Shown piece after piece: positions 26,972-37,337 of a DNA stretch of 64,000 bases. Position numbers and translations under genes: made by a program. The notes beneath the pieces were generated by a model, which saw only the letters and a program-made list of their open reading frames with translations, was not told the origin of the DNA and ran no database searches. Source of the DNA: Mugil cephalus (lineage: Eukaryota > Chordata > Actinopteri > Mugiliformes > Mugilidae); the NCBI RefSeq assembly GCF_022458985.1, contig NC_061779.1, positions 19,637,001-19,701,000 on the forward strand, given 5' to 3'. Numbering within the stretch: the stretch's first letter is position 1; every line of letters starts with the position of its first letter.

Positions 26972-27044
26972 CACCCCAGATGGGACTTGAACCCACAATC
27001 CCTGGCTTAGGAGGCCAGTGCCTTATCCATTAGGCCACTGGGGC
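26972..27044 (-). tRNA. tRNA-Arg (CCT)
   Basis: 73 bases beginning GCCCCAGTGGCCTAATGG, with anticodon loop CTCCTAA (anticodon CCT) and T-arm GTGGGTTCAAGTCCCAT. The acceptor stem GCCCCAG/CTGGGGT pairs fully, with the usual G1:T72 wobble. The discriminator base is G. The A box (TGGCCTAATGG) and B box (GGTTCAAGTCC) are intact. No T-run follows before the next tRNA. Confidence 0.96.
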
Positions 27045-27340
27045 TTGACAAAACTGTTGTTGTGATGAGTAAAATGCATAAATCAACGCAAACTCCCCAA
27101 TGAGTGACCTATGAGGCTTTGCAAATTGATTCAACACTATCGTACAGACATCTAAAATATCTGGGCTTACAGCCATGACTTCATTTTACTACATCAACAA
27201 AACACCTGAAAAAACAAAACAAAAAAAAAACAAAAAAACACACACACTGAAAAGACGACTTTACATTTAGATCTCAGAGGTCAAGTTTGAATTTTGAAGC
27301 GAATCCATCCATCAAAACAATCTACCTGTTGTGCTTATGA

Positions 27341-27623
27341 AAATGGTAAATGGTCTTGCTCTTATATAGCGCTTTTCTACCTACTCAAAGGTACTCAAAG
27401 CGCTTTTACAGTCAGAGACACATCCACCCATTTGCTCACACAAGCACAATACAAGTACAGTACACACCATTGCCCGTTGCACTGGGAGCAACTGGGGGTT
27501 CAATGTCTTGCTCAAGGACACTTCGGCATATGGCACACTCGGGGGACCAAACTGCCAACCCTTCGGTTCATGGGCAACCTGCTCTACCTACTGAGCCATA
27601 GCCGTCCGAGCCATAGCCACCCG
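27341..27623 (-). mobile_element. tRNA-derived SINE
   Basis: On plus it opens AAATGGTAAATGG..TTATATAGCGCTTTT, the common tail of a fish short repeat. On minus, its head reads GGCTATGGCTCAGTAGGTAGAGC, an A-box-like tRNA sequence, followed by a decayed B box (TTGGCAGTTTGGTCCCC). That places the element on the minus strand with an internal Pol III promoter at its 5' end. A short GAGCCATAGCC duplication is present at the head (about 27592-27618). Confidence 0.75.
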
Positions 27624-28356
27624 GTACAGCCGGGTACAGCATTGCACAATTACCCTCTTCCACAACCTCAGTTTAGTGTCTTTGTTACTTTCCAACAATG
27701 GGTTCTGTTGCTGCTTGGATTTCTATAAGTCATGACCTGTTAATTGTTTTCCTTTCCTATTTGAGTCATTTTTAATAGGCAGAAAGTTGCTGTAAACAAA
27801 TAAAACCATTTAGCATTTGAGGTTATCATAAGGTTAGAGTCTGTTAATTAACCTTTAACATTCTGCTGGGTCGTATATGTGGCAGCAGTAGCTTTTTGAA
27901 CCAATCAGAGCTCTGCTCATGAGTTGTGTTTGAGTAAATGCTGGATATGAAAATGTCATTTTCTTCTGATTTCATTGATAAAAGATGATATATACTTTTT
28001 TTTTGTCTAAAAAAAATAAATAATAAATAATAATAATAATAATAATCCAGGTGGACCCAACAGTGTCTTATTTATTTATTTATTCAACCGATTACCTCTT
28101 ACAGTGATCCTGACTGTTGTGGTTGAAACTTCAGAGTCTTGGCTTTCAAAAGAGACCAAGACCACGAGCTCCAAAATGTTCATGAACAGCATTCAGTTTA
28201 CTTTGGGTATGTCCTAAAAAGGCTTTTTTTGCAAAAAGAAAAGAAGAAAAGACTGGATTGATAGAATTGATAAAAATGTCAAATTATTGTGTCAAACAGA
28301 CAGAACTCAACACAGTTTGAGAGCAGTTCCTTGTCAGATATTTTTATGTAGCCTCA

Positions 28357-28370
28357 GCGCCACCTGCTGG
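28357..28370 (-). promoter_or_regulatory. CTCF-like binding core
   Basis: On minus the sequence is CCAGCAGGTGGCGC, fitting CCASYAGRKGGCRS at all 14 positions. It lies between the tRNA pair and the GPCR gene, a plausible boundary position. Occupancy is unknown. Confidence 0.45.
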
Positions 28371-29010
28371 ACTGGATCAGGTACTTCTGTCTGTTCTGAA
28401 ATATTAATGTTTTTAGTTAAATGGATAGAAACTGACTGGCTTTAGACAACAACAGTTACAAATACAGGAAAACCCCTCCAATGTGTTTTGCTGTGTTTTA
28501 ACTTTATACACTGATTACAGAATAGAAGATATGTTCTCAACGAGCAATGTCTGTAGGGTAACACGGCACGCATTTTGGAGGCTGCAGGTTGTGTTGTAGC
28601 GGAATTGTATGGCGTTTCTAATATTTGGTCCACATGTATTGATTCAAACCGGGTGGACAAAATATTCCTTTCAGCACCAGAAACAATGCCAAAAATTAGA
28701 TCAGCATTTCTTTGAAACTGCCCCATGCACCTCCCACAGGATATCCCAGGGAAATAAAGAAAATAAGTCGACTAAAATGTGATTTTACGTGATTTTAATC
28801 AAAAATAAACAACAAAAACAGTGCAACACAAGTCAACAAAGAACTCAGGGTCATATTAAAAGTACAAAATATAGAACCAGCTCACATTTCATGAGAAGAT
28901 TTGTTCTTCTGGGAGACTATTTCTGAGCACAGTCTTTTAGGAGGGACAGGAATTTTTCCCATGGGAAATGTGACCGTTTAAAACCAGGGTGTATTCTGTA
29001 TGTCCAGATA

Positions 29011-29016
29011 TTTATT
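29011..29016 (-). other. Polyadenylation signal of the GPCR gene
   Basis: AATAAA on minus, about 160 bases after the stop codon; it is the first canonical hexamer. Confidence 0.6.
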
Positions 29017-29176
29017 TTTGAAAATGTTGACATTTGATTCATCTGGAGACTGACTTTAGACCGCTTCAGAATTCCCTCAAAAATATTAGAGCTGCTCCAC
29101 TGTCAACAAACAACATAACTGGACTCTCTGCCTCCTGACGGTGGGATTAGATTTTGGTTGGCCTACGCTTTTAATT

Positions 29177-30613
29177 TCAAACGGTTATATTTTTGGTTCC
29201 TGTGGCCTCCACCTCCCCATCCCTCTCTTCCGCCGCGTCCTCTGTCCTTTCTGCTGTTTCCTCCTGCGTCCTTGTGGGAAAAGCTGAGCTCCTTTCCTCC
29301 TTTTCGCCCTCTGTCACATCCTTGTTGCCCTCCCTTCCCTCTGCCCCTCGCCTGCTTGCCCTGCACAACGTGAGGAGAGCTCCCCTGCATCTCTTCCTGA
29401 ATGACGGGTCACAGGCGGCGTAGAGGACGGGGTTCAGGCAGGAGTTGAGGTACGCTAAGCAGGTGACGTAGGGTTGAGCAGCCAGCAGGATCTGGTCTAA
29501 AGGGCAGGAGTACGGGACGAATCCGAACTCCAGCAGCATGGACACGTTTTTGTTCACGTGCAGAGGCAGCCAGCACAGGAAAAACGCCATCACCAAAGTG
29601 ACGATGACCCTGAGGAGCCTGCGCTGTCGCCTGCGGTCAGGACGAGGGCCCCGTCCAAAGTGTCTGCTCAGGAGCTGGGCCAGTGAGCAGTAGCACACCA
29701 ACAGGATGATGAGAGGGAGCAGGAAGCCGATGAGAGTAGATTTTAGGCTCAAGGCGGCGGCCCACCAAATCTGCGCCCTCTCCCTTTCCTCCTCATCCAG
29801 CTCTGCCCCAATCAGCATTGAGTAATCCATCTGGCAGGACAGGAATTTGGAATCGGCCGGCTCCAGCCGCCAGTCATCCTCGGATTCCGTGTCAAGCTCC
29901 ACCTCCCGCACGGAGCGAAGCAGCAAAGCGGGGAGCGCCAGGACCCCCGCCACCACCCACACCCCTCCGAGTATCCACAGAGCCCGGCTGGGCAAGCTCC
30001 GAGGGGGGTGGTGGCTGGAGTGCCGGTGCCCAGTCAGGACCCAGTACCGCTCCACGCTGAGCATGCTCAGGCTGAAGACGCTGGCGTACATGTTGAGGGC
30101 CGTGAGGAAGCTGCTGATCTGGCAGAGGGGTTGCCCGAAAGGCCAGTGGTAGCCCATCGCCGTGTACACGGCCCAGAGCGGCAGGGTCACGAGGAAGCAG
30201 AGGTCAGCCAACGCCAGGCTGGCTATCAGAGAGTCCGTGAGAGAGCGAGAGGGACGGGGGACGGAGGGAGGATGAGAGGAGGAGGCGGTGGAATGGGAGG
30301 AAGACCTGTGGCTGTGTCCGCAGTTCGCTTTGTTCGTCTCGGGAAACGACGCGCCGTTCGAGTTCTGCTGACCGATTCTCAAAACGCAACAGAAATGTCC
30401 AGTCTGCCTTTTGACATCTGTCCTTGTTCTCCTCAAATCTGCTCGGTCCAGGTAGACCCAAAGCACCAGGCTGTTGCCGAGGCAACCGACCAGGAAGGCC
30501 AGCAGGTAGATGGAGGGGATGATGGAGAAGGAGGGAGACCAGTCGCTGTAGTCACAGTGGAAGAGGGGAGGGGGAGTGGGAGTGGGGGCGGTGGAGAAGT
30601 CTGCTTCTGACAT
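29177..30613 (-). CDS. aplnr2: Apelin-receptor-like class A GPCR, single exon, with expanded intracellular loop 1
   Basis: 478-residue seven-transmembrane receptor in one exon. Apelin-receptor hallmarks: CDYSDWSPS before TM1, GNSLVLW in TM1 (N47), LALADL in TM2 (D137), PLWAVYTAMGYHWPFG, NMYASVF in TM3, ERY at 188-190 in place of DRY, CQMDYSM in loop 2, CWLPLHV in TM6 and NSCLNPVLYA in TM7. APLNR itself has CEYTDW, NMYASVF and CYMDYSM at these points. The family couples to Gi and binds apelin or Apela at the plasma membrane. Unusual: about 60 extra Ser/His/Pro-rich residues (about 63-122) between TM1 and TM2, and a Glu/Arg-rich C-tail. I found no convincing in-frame GT/AG pair that would remove the insertion. 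A CATATAAAAAAC stretch about 30 bases before the ATG could be a TATA box. The receptor family is secure; orthology to aplnr2 rather than a fast-evolving aplnr copy is inferred. Confidence 0.85.
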   Translation of the reverse strand: MSEADFSTAPTPTPPPLFHCDYSDWSPSFSIIPSIYLLAFLVGCLGNSLVLWVYLDRADLRRTRTDVKRQTGHFCCVLRIGQQNSNGASFPETNKANCGHSHRSSSHSTASSSHPPSVPRPSRSLTDSLIASLALADLCFLVTLPLWAVYTAMGYHWPFGQPLCQISSFLTALNMYASVFSLSMLSVERYWVLTGHRHSSHHPPRSLPSRALWILGGVWVVAGVLALPALLLRSVREVELDTESEDDWRLEPADSKFLSCQMDYSMLIGAELDEEERERAQIWWAAALSLKSTLIGFLLPLIILLVCYCSLAQLLSRHFGRGPRPDRRRQRRLLRVIVTLVMAFFLCWLPLHVNKNVSMLLEFGFVPYSCPLDQILLAAQPYVTCLAYLNSCLNPVLYAACDPSFRKRCRGALLTLCRASRRGAEGREGNKDVTEGEKEERSSAFPTRTQEETAERTEDAAEERDGEVEATGTKNITV

Positions 30614-33600
30614 CTGCCCGTCTCTCTGTCTGTCTTTCCTCGTTTTTTATATGAAAAGGTTCGCCATTAAGGCTTTAACGTAGATCGGTCAGCTGTTCGC
30701 CTTCGCTGCTTCTGTCGGTCCACTTGGAAGGTCGGGAGAGTCAGTCCACCACCATCAGATCTAAAAGAACCACACACGATGTTTTAACTACAAATCAACA
30801 CTTACTACACATTTTCCTTCAGGAACTTTGGACTAATCTGCCAAAGATCTGTGGACGAGCCAAAAGCAACAGGACACCATTCTTGCACGTAAACTGTTTG
30901 CTAGCTGTAAATGTCCATGTTTACGTCTACTCTCACGCTGTATACGTTCAGTCGGCCCTCGGTCAGACTGCCTGAATAAAGGTCAAAATAAAAGACTAAC
31001 ACTTACATCAAGCTATGACTTTGATACAACACTTTTCTTTCAGCAAAGCTGTTCCAAGATTTTTGCCCCTAAATTGACGTCTAAATGAGTCCATTTAAAT
31101 ACTTAGAAGACGATCAAAATCAAAACTGCTGTATTCACACTGGAACGAATTTAATGGAGCAGCGAATTCTATTACTTCAGTGAACATCTTGAAGAAAAGA
31201 TGAACAGTTCTGTAAATGAATACAGCGCATTTGCGTTAAAGCTCTCATTAGAAGGCATGTCATGCGAGTAGATGTTGCCTCCTGGTTCTGCTCAGTAAGG
31301 CTGAGACGAAATCTGATGAAGATCTCAACGTGAACGTACCTCAGGGCCCTTCATCCGTTTGGATAAAATCCACTCACAGATGCTAGAAATGATGTAGCAG
31401 TCAATAAGATGTCTCAGCGGGATGTCTTCTGTTGCTCTCTCGATCTCTACATCTGTAATGTTCCAACTGAAGAAAGTGTCCTCCTCTTTGGTCTGAACAT
31501 ATATATCAGTGTCTCCTACACACACACACACACACACAGTTGAATGCACACCCAGATCCCTCCTACCTCTTGTTCGCAAACCAGACCACCCCAGCAGCAA
31601 GTTACAAGCCCCGCAAACAACATCACCCCCTCCACCCTTCAATGCAAACACGCACACCTCCCAAGAGACACAATAACTGCCCCTCATCCCCCCACACCCC
31701 CCCACAGACACACACACAAGCCCGGGACACGCAAACAGAGTCTCCCGTCCCCTCGGCCGCTCATGTTCTCAGTGCACTGACACGAGCTCATCCCGACGCA
31801 CCTACAGTACACAAATCTGTGCAAACACAAGCGTGCTCTTTGTCTCCAGTGTCTCACATATTCAAACAGGCAGTGTATATACGGTCAAATGTAGCGACCC
31901 ACACAACAAACGGCCCTCACAGTCATAGGCAGAGCACAATATGAGAACGCATCCTCCATGAATACGCTGAAAAGGCCTTTGAGCCACTGATCAGTGTAAG
32001 CTGGATCAGACGGAAACAACACACAGCTGTGCAGATTAAAAGTTTGAATGAAGCTGCGTTGTCTAAATACTGCTTCTGGACCATAAGTTATTGTAATTAA
32101 TGGTAATTAACTTTTTAAACGCCTCTGAAAGAGTTGAAAGGATGATAAAAAAAAAAGTATGTGGACAGCTGGGGACAGCTGTTGTTTCTTTGGCAGATGA
32201 AAGTTTTAAGACGAGCCGTCAAAACGCCTTGTCTCATATTCTATAGGTGTATAAGTAGAACTACAGAAGAATTAAATATATATATGCTTACTATATCACA
32301 ATGCTAATATTGTACTTTAAATACTTTATAAACATACTGTCAAGTAGATATTAAAAAAATATTCATCGCTTTTCCTCAGGTAAGATTTGGAATAAAATAC
32401 TGTAACTTTTAGCAGAATATAATTAAATTATAGTGTTCGATCCTTTTACTTAAATTGTTTAATTACTTCCATTAGTACCTGAATATATTTTGGTATCATG
32501 TAGTAAAACCTTCTAATTTTAGAGACTAGATAAAATGTTAATTCTTTTATTTACAAACTGTTTTCTTCACCCTCTACTGATGTTCATATATGATGCTGCA
32601 ATTTGCAGTTGCAATACATAATAAATAAATCACCTAATCTGCTTCTTGACCAGTAACGTATTTACCAAACAACCACAGGGCACCAACCTACTAACCAACC
32701 TGCAGGGTAACCACAATAAATCATTTTAAATTCTTAAGTTCAATGTCATTTTTTCTCTAATGATGAAAAGTTCCTTAGAGGCTAGACACTGTGTCCCAGA
32801 GGTAAATTTAGTCTAGGTGTCAGCTGTATTTGCAGAGCCCGCTGTCTCCTGGTTTACAGTCTCATAACAGTCACTTCTCCTGTGACTGCTGTGACTAAAT
32901 GATTACTTTGTGTGTAAAGATACAAAACCCACTTAGATTTGATTCAGTAGAGACATTCTGTAGAGATTCAAGTCATTTAACTCCAGACATTGAACTTAAA
33001 ATATCATTTTTTGGGAAGGAACAAGGAAAAAGAAATGCAATAAACGTGAGATTCAACCTGGAGATGCTGCGTTCATGATTTCAGCCATGATTTAGATGCT
33101 TCAGCCACAGTAAGTGTTACATCTAAACCTACATACTGGACGGACGGATTGACGGATGAACGGGCGCCACAGGTCAGCATGGAGTCACAGTGTAAATAGA
33201 GAAGATGTCCGAATAGCAAACAGGAAGTGTTTGTTTCCACAGAGGTCACGCTGCCATCAACCTGTTGTTATGGGAACAGATGTTTCTAAAAACATTCCAC
33301 AGTCTTTTCTTTCGCTAGAAAACGTACACACAACGTTGCCTTACTTTCCCTTGCAATGAGTAAAGTAAACACATGCGTTTCCCTGAGAGGAAAACTGTAG
33401 GCCGACAATGGGAACCAACAGGGTCATTGGTTCACAATCAGGGGCATCAAATCTGCGCATCGTATCCAACATCTGAAAATGGTTATTAGCATAGTGGACA
33501 GAATTAAAGTGACTTTGCATACCTGGTACATCACTGCATACATACAGAGACAGACCCTCATATGGTTTTGCCCCACACCACCTTGGTCCTGAAGGAAGTC

Positions 33601-34458
33601 CATGTTAGACTCAGCAAAATAGTGAATGGTGTATTATTTTTTTCTTTTCGGAATATGGAGATGTCACTTACCAAAAAGATCTAACGTTGTTTCTAACTTC
33701 CAGGTCTAGACCTTCTCCCAGATTGCCATGATGCCCTGTTAGTGAATTCCAGTTGGGCCTTCAAAATTGGGGTTTTTCATGGAGCCTGCTTTTATTTGGT
33801 GCAATGTACCTTATACCTTCTCTATTCAATCTAGGGCCAATTTTTCTCTCATAGACAAGTACAGATTGGCTGCCATCCCACAGACCCCATGCATGCAAGT
33901 AACTGTTGACTGGTAACACCTAATGTATGCTGCAATTTTCCTGGTGGATTTGCAGCCCAAGTGTCTCCTATTTCAGTTTAACAGTTTGGAGACGCAAATG
34001 AAAACCACTTACCTGAAGATATGCTGAAGGAATATTTTGCTTGTGCATGAAACAGCTTTTGAGTCCCTGAAATTTGGGGACGGTGTATTGAAATAGTTGT
34101 GATTCCTACATCGTTCGTCCTATTTGGACGGAAATGCCGTCAAATTAAAGCTGAGAGTAAACTCTAAGCCCATATATAACTATTACTTGGATATGTTTCA
34201 ATAACCAACTTAAAGAACAAATATATTTGGCTCTAACTGTAGATCTTTGAACTTTCTCTTTGTCTGTGTGAATGACACATGGCCCAGGTGAGAGCTTTAC
34301 TAAAATGGTGATGGCTCGAGTACTTCAGAAGGGCATGAGATAAGGATTTGCATAATGTGCCTGAAACAGTATAAGCCACAGAGCGGGCGAAGATCACAGA
34401 GCAGGACGGCATTTCAGAGGGATTACATGCAGTGCGGAGACATACTGGATGTTTCATC
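30614..34458. other. Intergenic stretch, one possible noncoding exon
   Basis: No recognisable gene. It holds a possible exon on minus (31340-31515), a CA run (31519-31538) and a C-rich stretch with many ACC/CCC runs (about 31540-31760). The rest is AT-rich unique-looking sequence. Confidence 0.5.
31340..31515 (-). other. Possible orphan exon upstream of the GPCR gene
   Basis: 176 bases on minus are bounded by a (TG)nTAG acceptor and a good GAG/GTACG donor. The interval is open in one frame (about 58 residues, including EEDTFFSWNITDVEIERA), with no domain that I recognise. It could be a 5' untranslated exon of the GPCR gene 0.7 kb downstream, or chance. Confidence 0.2.
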
Positions 34459-35433
34459 ATGGTCGTCTACAGAACAGATCAAACGTTCATCTGTCTTCTT
34501 ATCATTGTAATGGCAGGAGCCGAGGTGCAGGAAGCCATATCTTCTGAGTGTAAGCAGTTCCTGTATATGGGGACGCTGCCTCGGGGCCTCGAGGAGCGGC
34601 CCTTCAAAAAGATTTGTCAGTTCTACGCGAGCAAACCCCGATTCATTACCGTCTACGACACCTTCAACCATATCCCTGTTTACTCTGCGTACACCTTCAA
34701 GCGCTCGGATGGCTCCAAGAAGGTTGATGTGCCTTGGATGTACGAGCCGCAGGTAGGGGATGGTTGTTGAATTTGGAGTCTTGTACTTCGAGGGTTTAGA
34801 GGGGTTGATTTTAAATGATGCCAATGTTTACAGCTCTCCACAGTGTCTGGCTCCAGGGAGATGCAGCAGTTTCCTTCAGAGAACATTCACAAGAACTTTG
34901 AGGATGCTCAGGCCGTGCTTGACGACTACTCCGACTCCGTGATCTTTGAACGTGGGCAGCTGAACCCTGACGAACACCAGGCGGACCCTTACGACAAGGC
35001 AGCCACCTACACTTTGACGAATGTGGTTCCCCAGGTCCGAGAGTTCAACGTCGGCCCTTGGAAAGACCACGAGCACACCATCCGCAGGAGGCTCAACAAC
35101 TACTGCCGGGGCACCGCCTTCGTTGTCACCGGGGTCACCAACTCGGGGCACATGATCCGCCGACACAACATCAACCGCCTGGGCATCCCTACCTACCTGT
35201 GGTCGGCCTACTGTTGCATCGACTTCGACCACAACGCCCCGTACTCCGAGCGCTCCAAGTTCCCTGCGTTTGCAGCTTACGGGCTCAACGACAGGGAGGA
35301 TAACAAGGTTCAAGAGATGACGGTGCAGCAACTGGAGGACTACCTGAAGAGGGTAACTTATGTCAGCAGCGCTTTCCAGATCTTCTATGACAACTGTGTG
35401 CCTCCTAATAGCGCCGTACATCCATTACCTTGA
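34459..35433 (+). CDS. ENDOD1-like secreted DNA/RNA non-specific endonuclease-fold protein
   Basis: Two exons, 34459-34752 and 34834-35433, joined in phase 0 (CAG/GTAGGG donor, TTTACAG acceptor), giving 297 residues. The first in-frame ATG is followed by a hydrophobic signal peptide (about residues 9-22). The body matches the endonuclease domain-containing 1 family of fish: C-x-x-F near the N-terminus, a YDTFNHIPVYSAYTF block, PWMYEPQ, then the NUC core. In active members the core is DRGH-L-N-P; here it reads ERGQLNP (Q140), with LTNVVPQ (N161) retained. Later conserved cysteines (NYCRGTAF, YLWSAYCCIDF) are present. The catalytic histidine position being Gln suggests weak or no nuclease activity; this is inference. 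Many such genes exist in teleosts, so no specific symbol is given. Confidence 0.88.
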
Positions 35434-36464
35434 AGAATCTAAAATGAGATGACCTCTTAGATCTAACATATTTACACCTCCAACAATAAATCTATCAACC
35501 AATGATCATAAACAAGATGTTAAGACCTGTTAAGGGCTCACCATAATTCAATATTAATATGCAATTTTCCCCGTTTATTACCGTGTTTTATTTAGCATAT
35601 CAGGGTCTGCAAGTTAAACTTTTGGGCTTTTCTTACTTCTCTCCGCCATCACCCAGATTTTCCCTATAACTGAACTAGTCTTACATACTATGTGCTTTGT
35701 AGATTTTAAACATGCAGAATACTCAGTACAAGTGAGTGTATTTCACACTATTATTATACAAAGAACCCTTTAAATGCTGAGTCCTCCTTTTAATTTGCTT
35801 GTTTCTGTTCTGTTTTAAGTGGGGACTGGGGCGCACCTTTGGTCAGTTTGTGGCAATAATCCAAGTTAAACTATCTTTTGAGCTTCATCTGCTTGAAAAG
35901 ACCAGAAACTGTGTCAAAATGTCAGAATTGATTAACCTTAATATCAGCTGTACTAATTACAATGAAATACGTCTATTGATTAATTTGACAAATTATCCAT
36001 TATTACTCAGTTTATTCCAGTTAGCTTCTTGTTGGTGGGTGCTAAAGCTTTGCTTATGCATAAATGCATCATGGCTACATGGCTATACTCTTCATTCTCT
36101 TTATCTCACAGTATCTTACATAGTAGCAGGTAACTGCAGCTGCCTCTGTAGGCCTTTTGTTCACCACAGACAGATTAGACCAACAGGTTTGCATTTTCAC
36201 CTAGAGTCTCTTAAACGTAGCTCTGTTCTACACGGCACTCATTCAAACCAGGCGTATAGCAAATGAAGAGTTGTACTTTTACGAGAATATGTTACCAAAC
36301 TGATCAGAATCAACTAAATGTAATAACTTGTGTCTTTTAATTTGACAGTCTGAGAATAGCCATTATGTTCTGTGAGCGCATTTTATTTGTTCTTGGATCT
36401 GAAACTGTGACATTAAATGTAAGCTATAAAAGCTAAATTAAGTTTTAATAAAGTTGGGTGTAAG

Positions 36465-36498
<34 letters not shown>

Positions 36499-37337
36499 TC
36501 CTCCCAGTATTTCTTTTTGTCGATTACTAGTCAGGATTTCTTCAGTTGTGTTTTGGGGCAGCAGGACGCACGTCATTCAGTAATTAAAACATATTAAAAG
36601 AGATCCAAAAGGAGGAAGGCGGGTATAACCGGAGGTTTGCTTATATACTTAGTAACCACATTCAGCTTGACAGGGCAGCTGTATCCCGCCAGCTGGCATG
36701 TGCCACTTTGCCAGATGGCCAGCTCAACAGTGCCTGTTTTGACCAGAAGCAGACTGTTAAGAGTCCAAAACACAGCAGTAAATTTAGCTCTGACCACCAG
36801 CAGATGGAGCCAGTGTTAATGCAATCTTAGTCATATTAAGCAGCGAAACACCTCCCTGCACAAAGGGAGATAATGGCTTCATCACAACAGTAAAGAATGT
36901 TTAAAACTCTAATTATGGAAATTCTGCATCGTGGTAATGATAATCAAAGACAGGCACAGAGTCTTAAACCTCTTGATAACTTTAATCTCTCTCACAGAGT
37001 TTTTCCATTTCACACTTTAGCACAAAGCTAAATAACAAAACAAACTTCCTGTACAAACCAGCGGCAGGAATTACTGCACGTGTATTGGCCCTGAAAGCTT
37101 AAATCATAAAAGACAAAATATACTCAATTCCTGCAGCACAGAAATATTTTAGAGCAGGTAAAAACATCATTTAAAAAAAGTCAAATAATGCTCAATTGTT
37201 GCTCTTTGTACTTCAAAGAAATGGCCCTTGAGTCCTTACAGAACCCAGTTACTTTCTCTCACACACATGCACTTTAAAAACACTCACAATAAGTAAGTAG
37301 CCAAAGAAGAGAGGTGCTCGGCCTGAACGTTTCGGCC
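35434..37337. other. 3' region of ENDOD1-like gene and flank to pus7
   Basis: The first AATAAA after the stop is at 35485-35490, giving a very short 3' UTR. A second lies at 36447-36452, followed 14 bases later by a 30-base A run (36467-36496). The rest is unique-looking, and no coding gene is recognised. pus7 ends at the right-hand edge. Confidence 0.55.
36447..36496 (+). other. Distal polyadenylation signal and genomic A-tract
   Basis: AATAAA, then GTTGGGTGTAAGCT, then about 30 A residues. The spacing imitates a polyadenylated mRNA end. Either it is the distal poly(A) site of the ENDOD1-like gene beside an A-rich genomic tract, or the 3' end of a retroposed sequence. Confidence 0.5.

Larger units (their letters stand above)
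27045..29176. other. Intergenic stretch between tRNA pair and GPCR gene
   Basis: It holds a SINE at 27341-27623, an (AAT)n stretch at 28019-28047 and a CTCF-like core at 28357-28370. The GPCR polyadenylation signal is at 29011. The remainder shows no gene or structured element that I can support. Confidence 0.5.

Noticed and set aside
30245-30425. An intron inside the GPCR gene explaining the loop 1 insertion
   Set aside because: No GT/AG pair restores a normal loop length in frame; the best pyrimidine-rich acceptor (GATAG) would delete conserved TM2 residues.
30008-30610. 200-residue open frame on plus
   Set aside because: Antisense shadow of the GC-rich GPCR coding region; no domain.
34876-35421. 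181-residue open frame on minus
   Set aside because: Antisense shadow of the ENDOD1-like exon 2.
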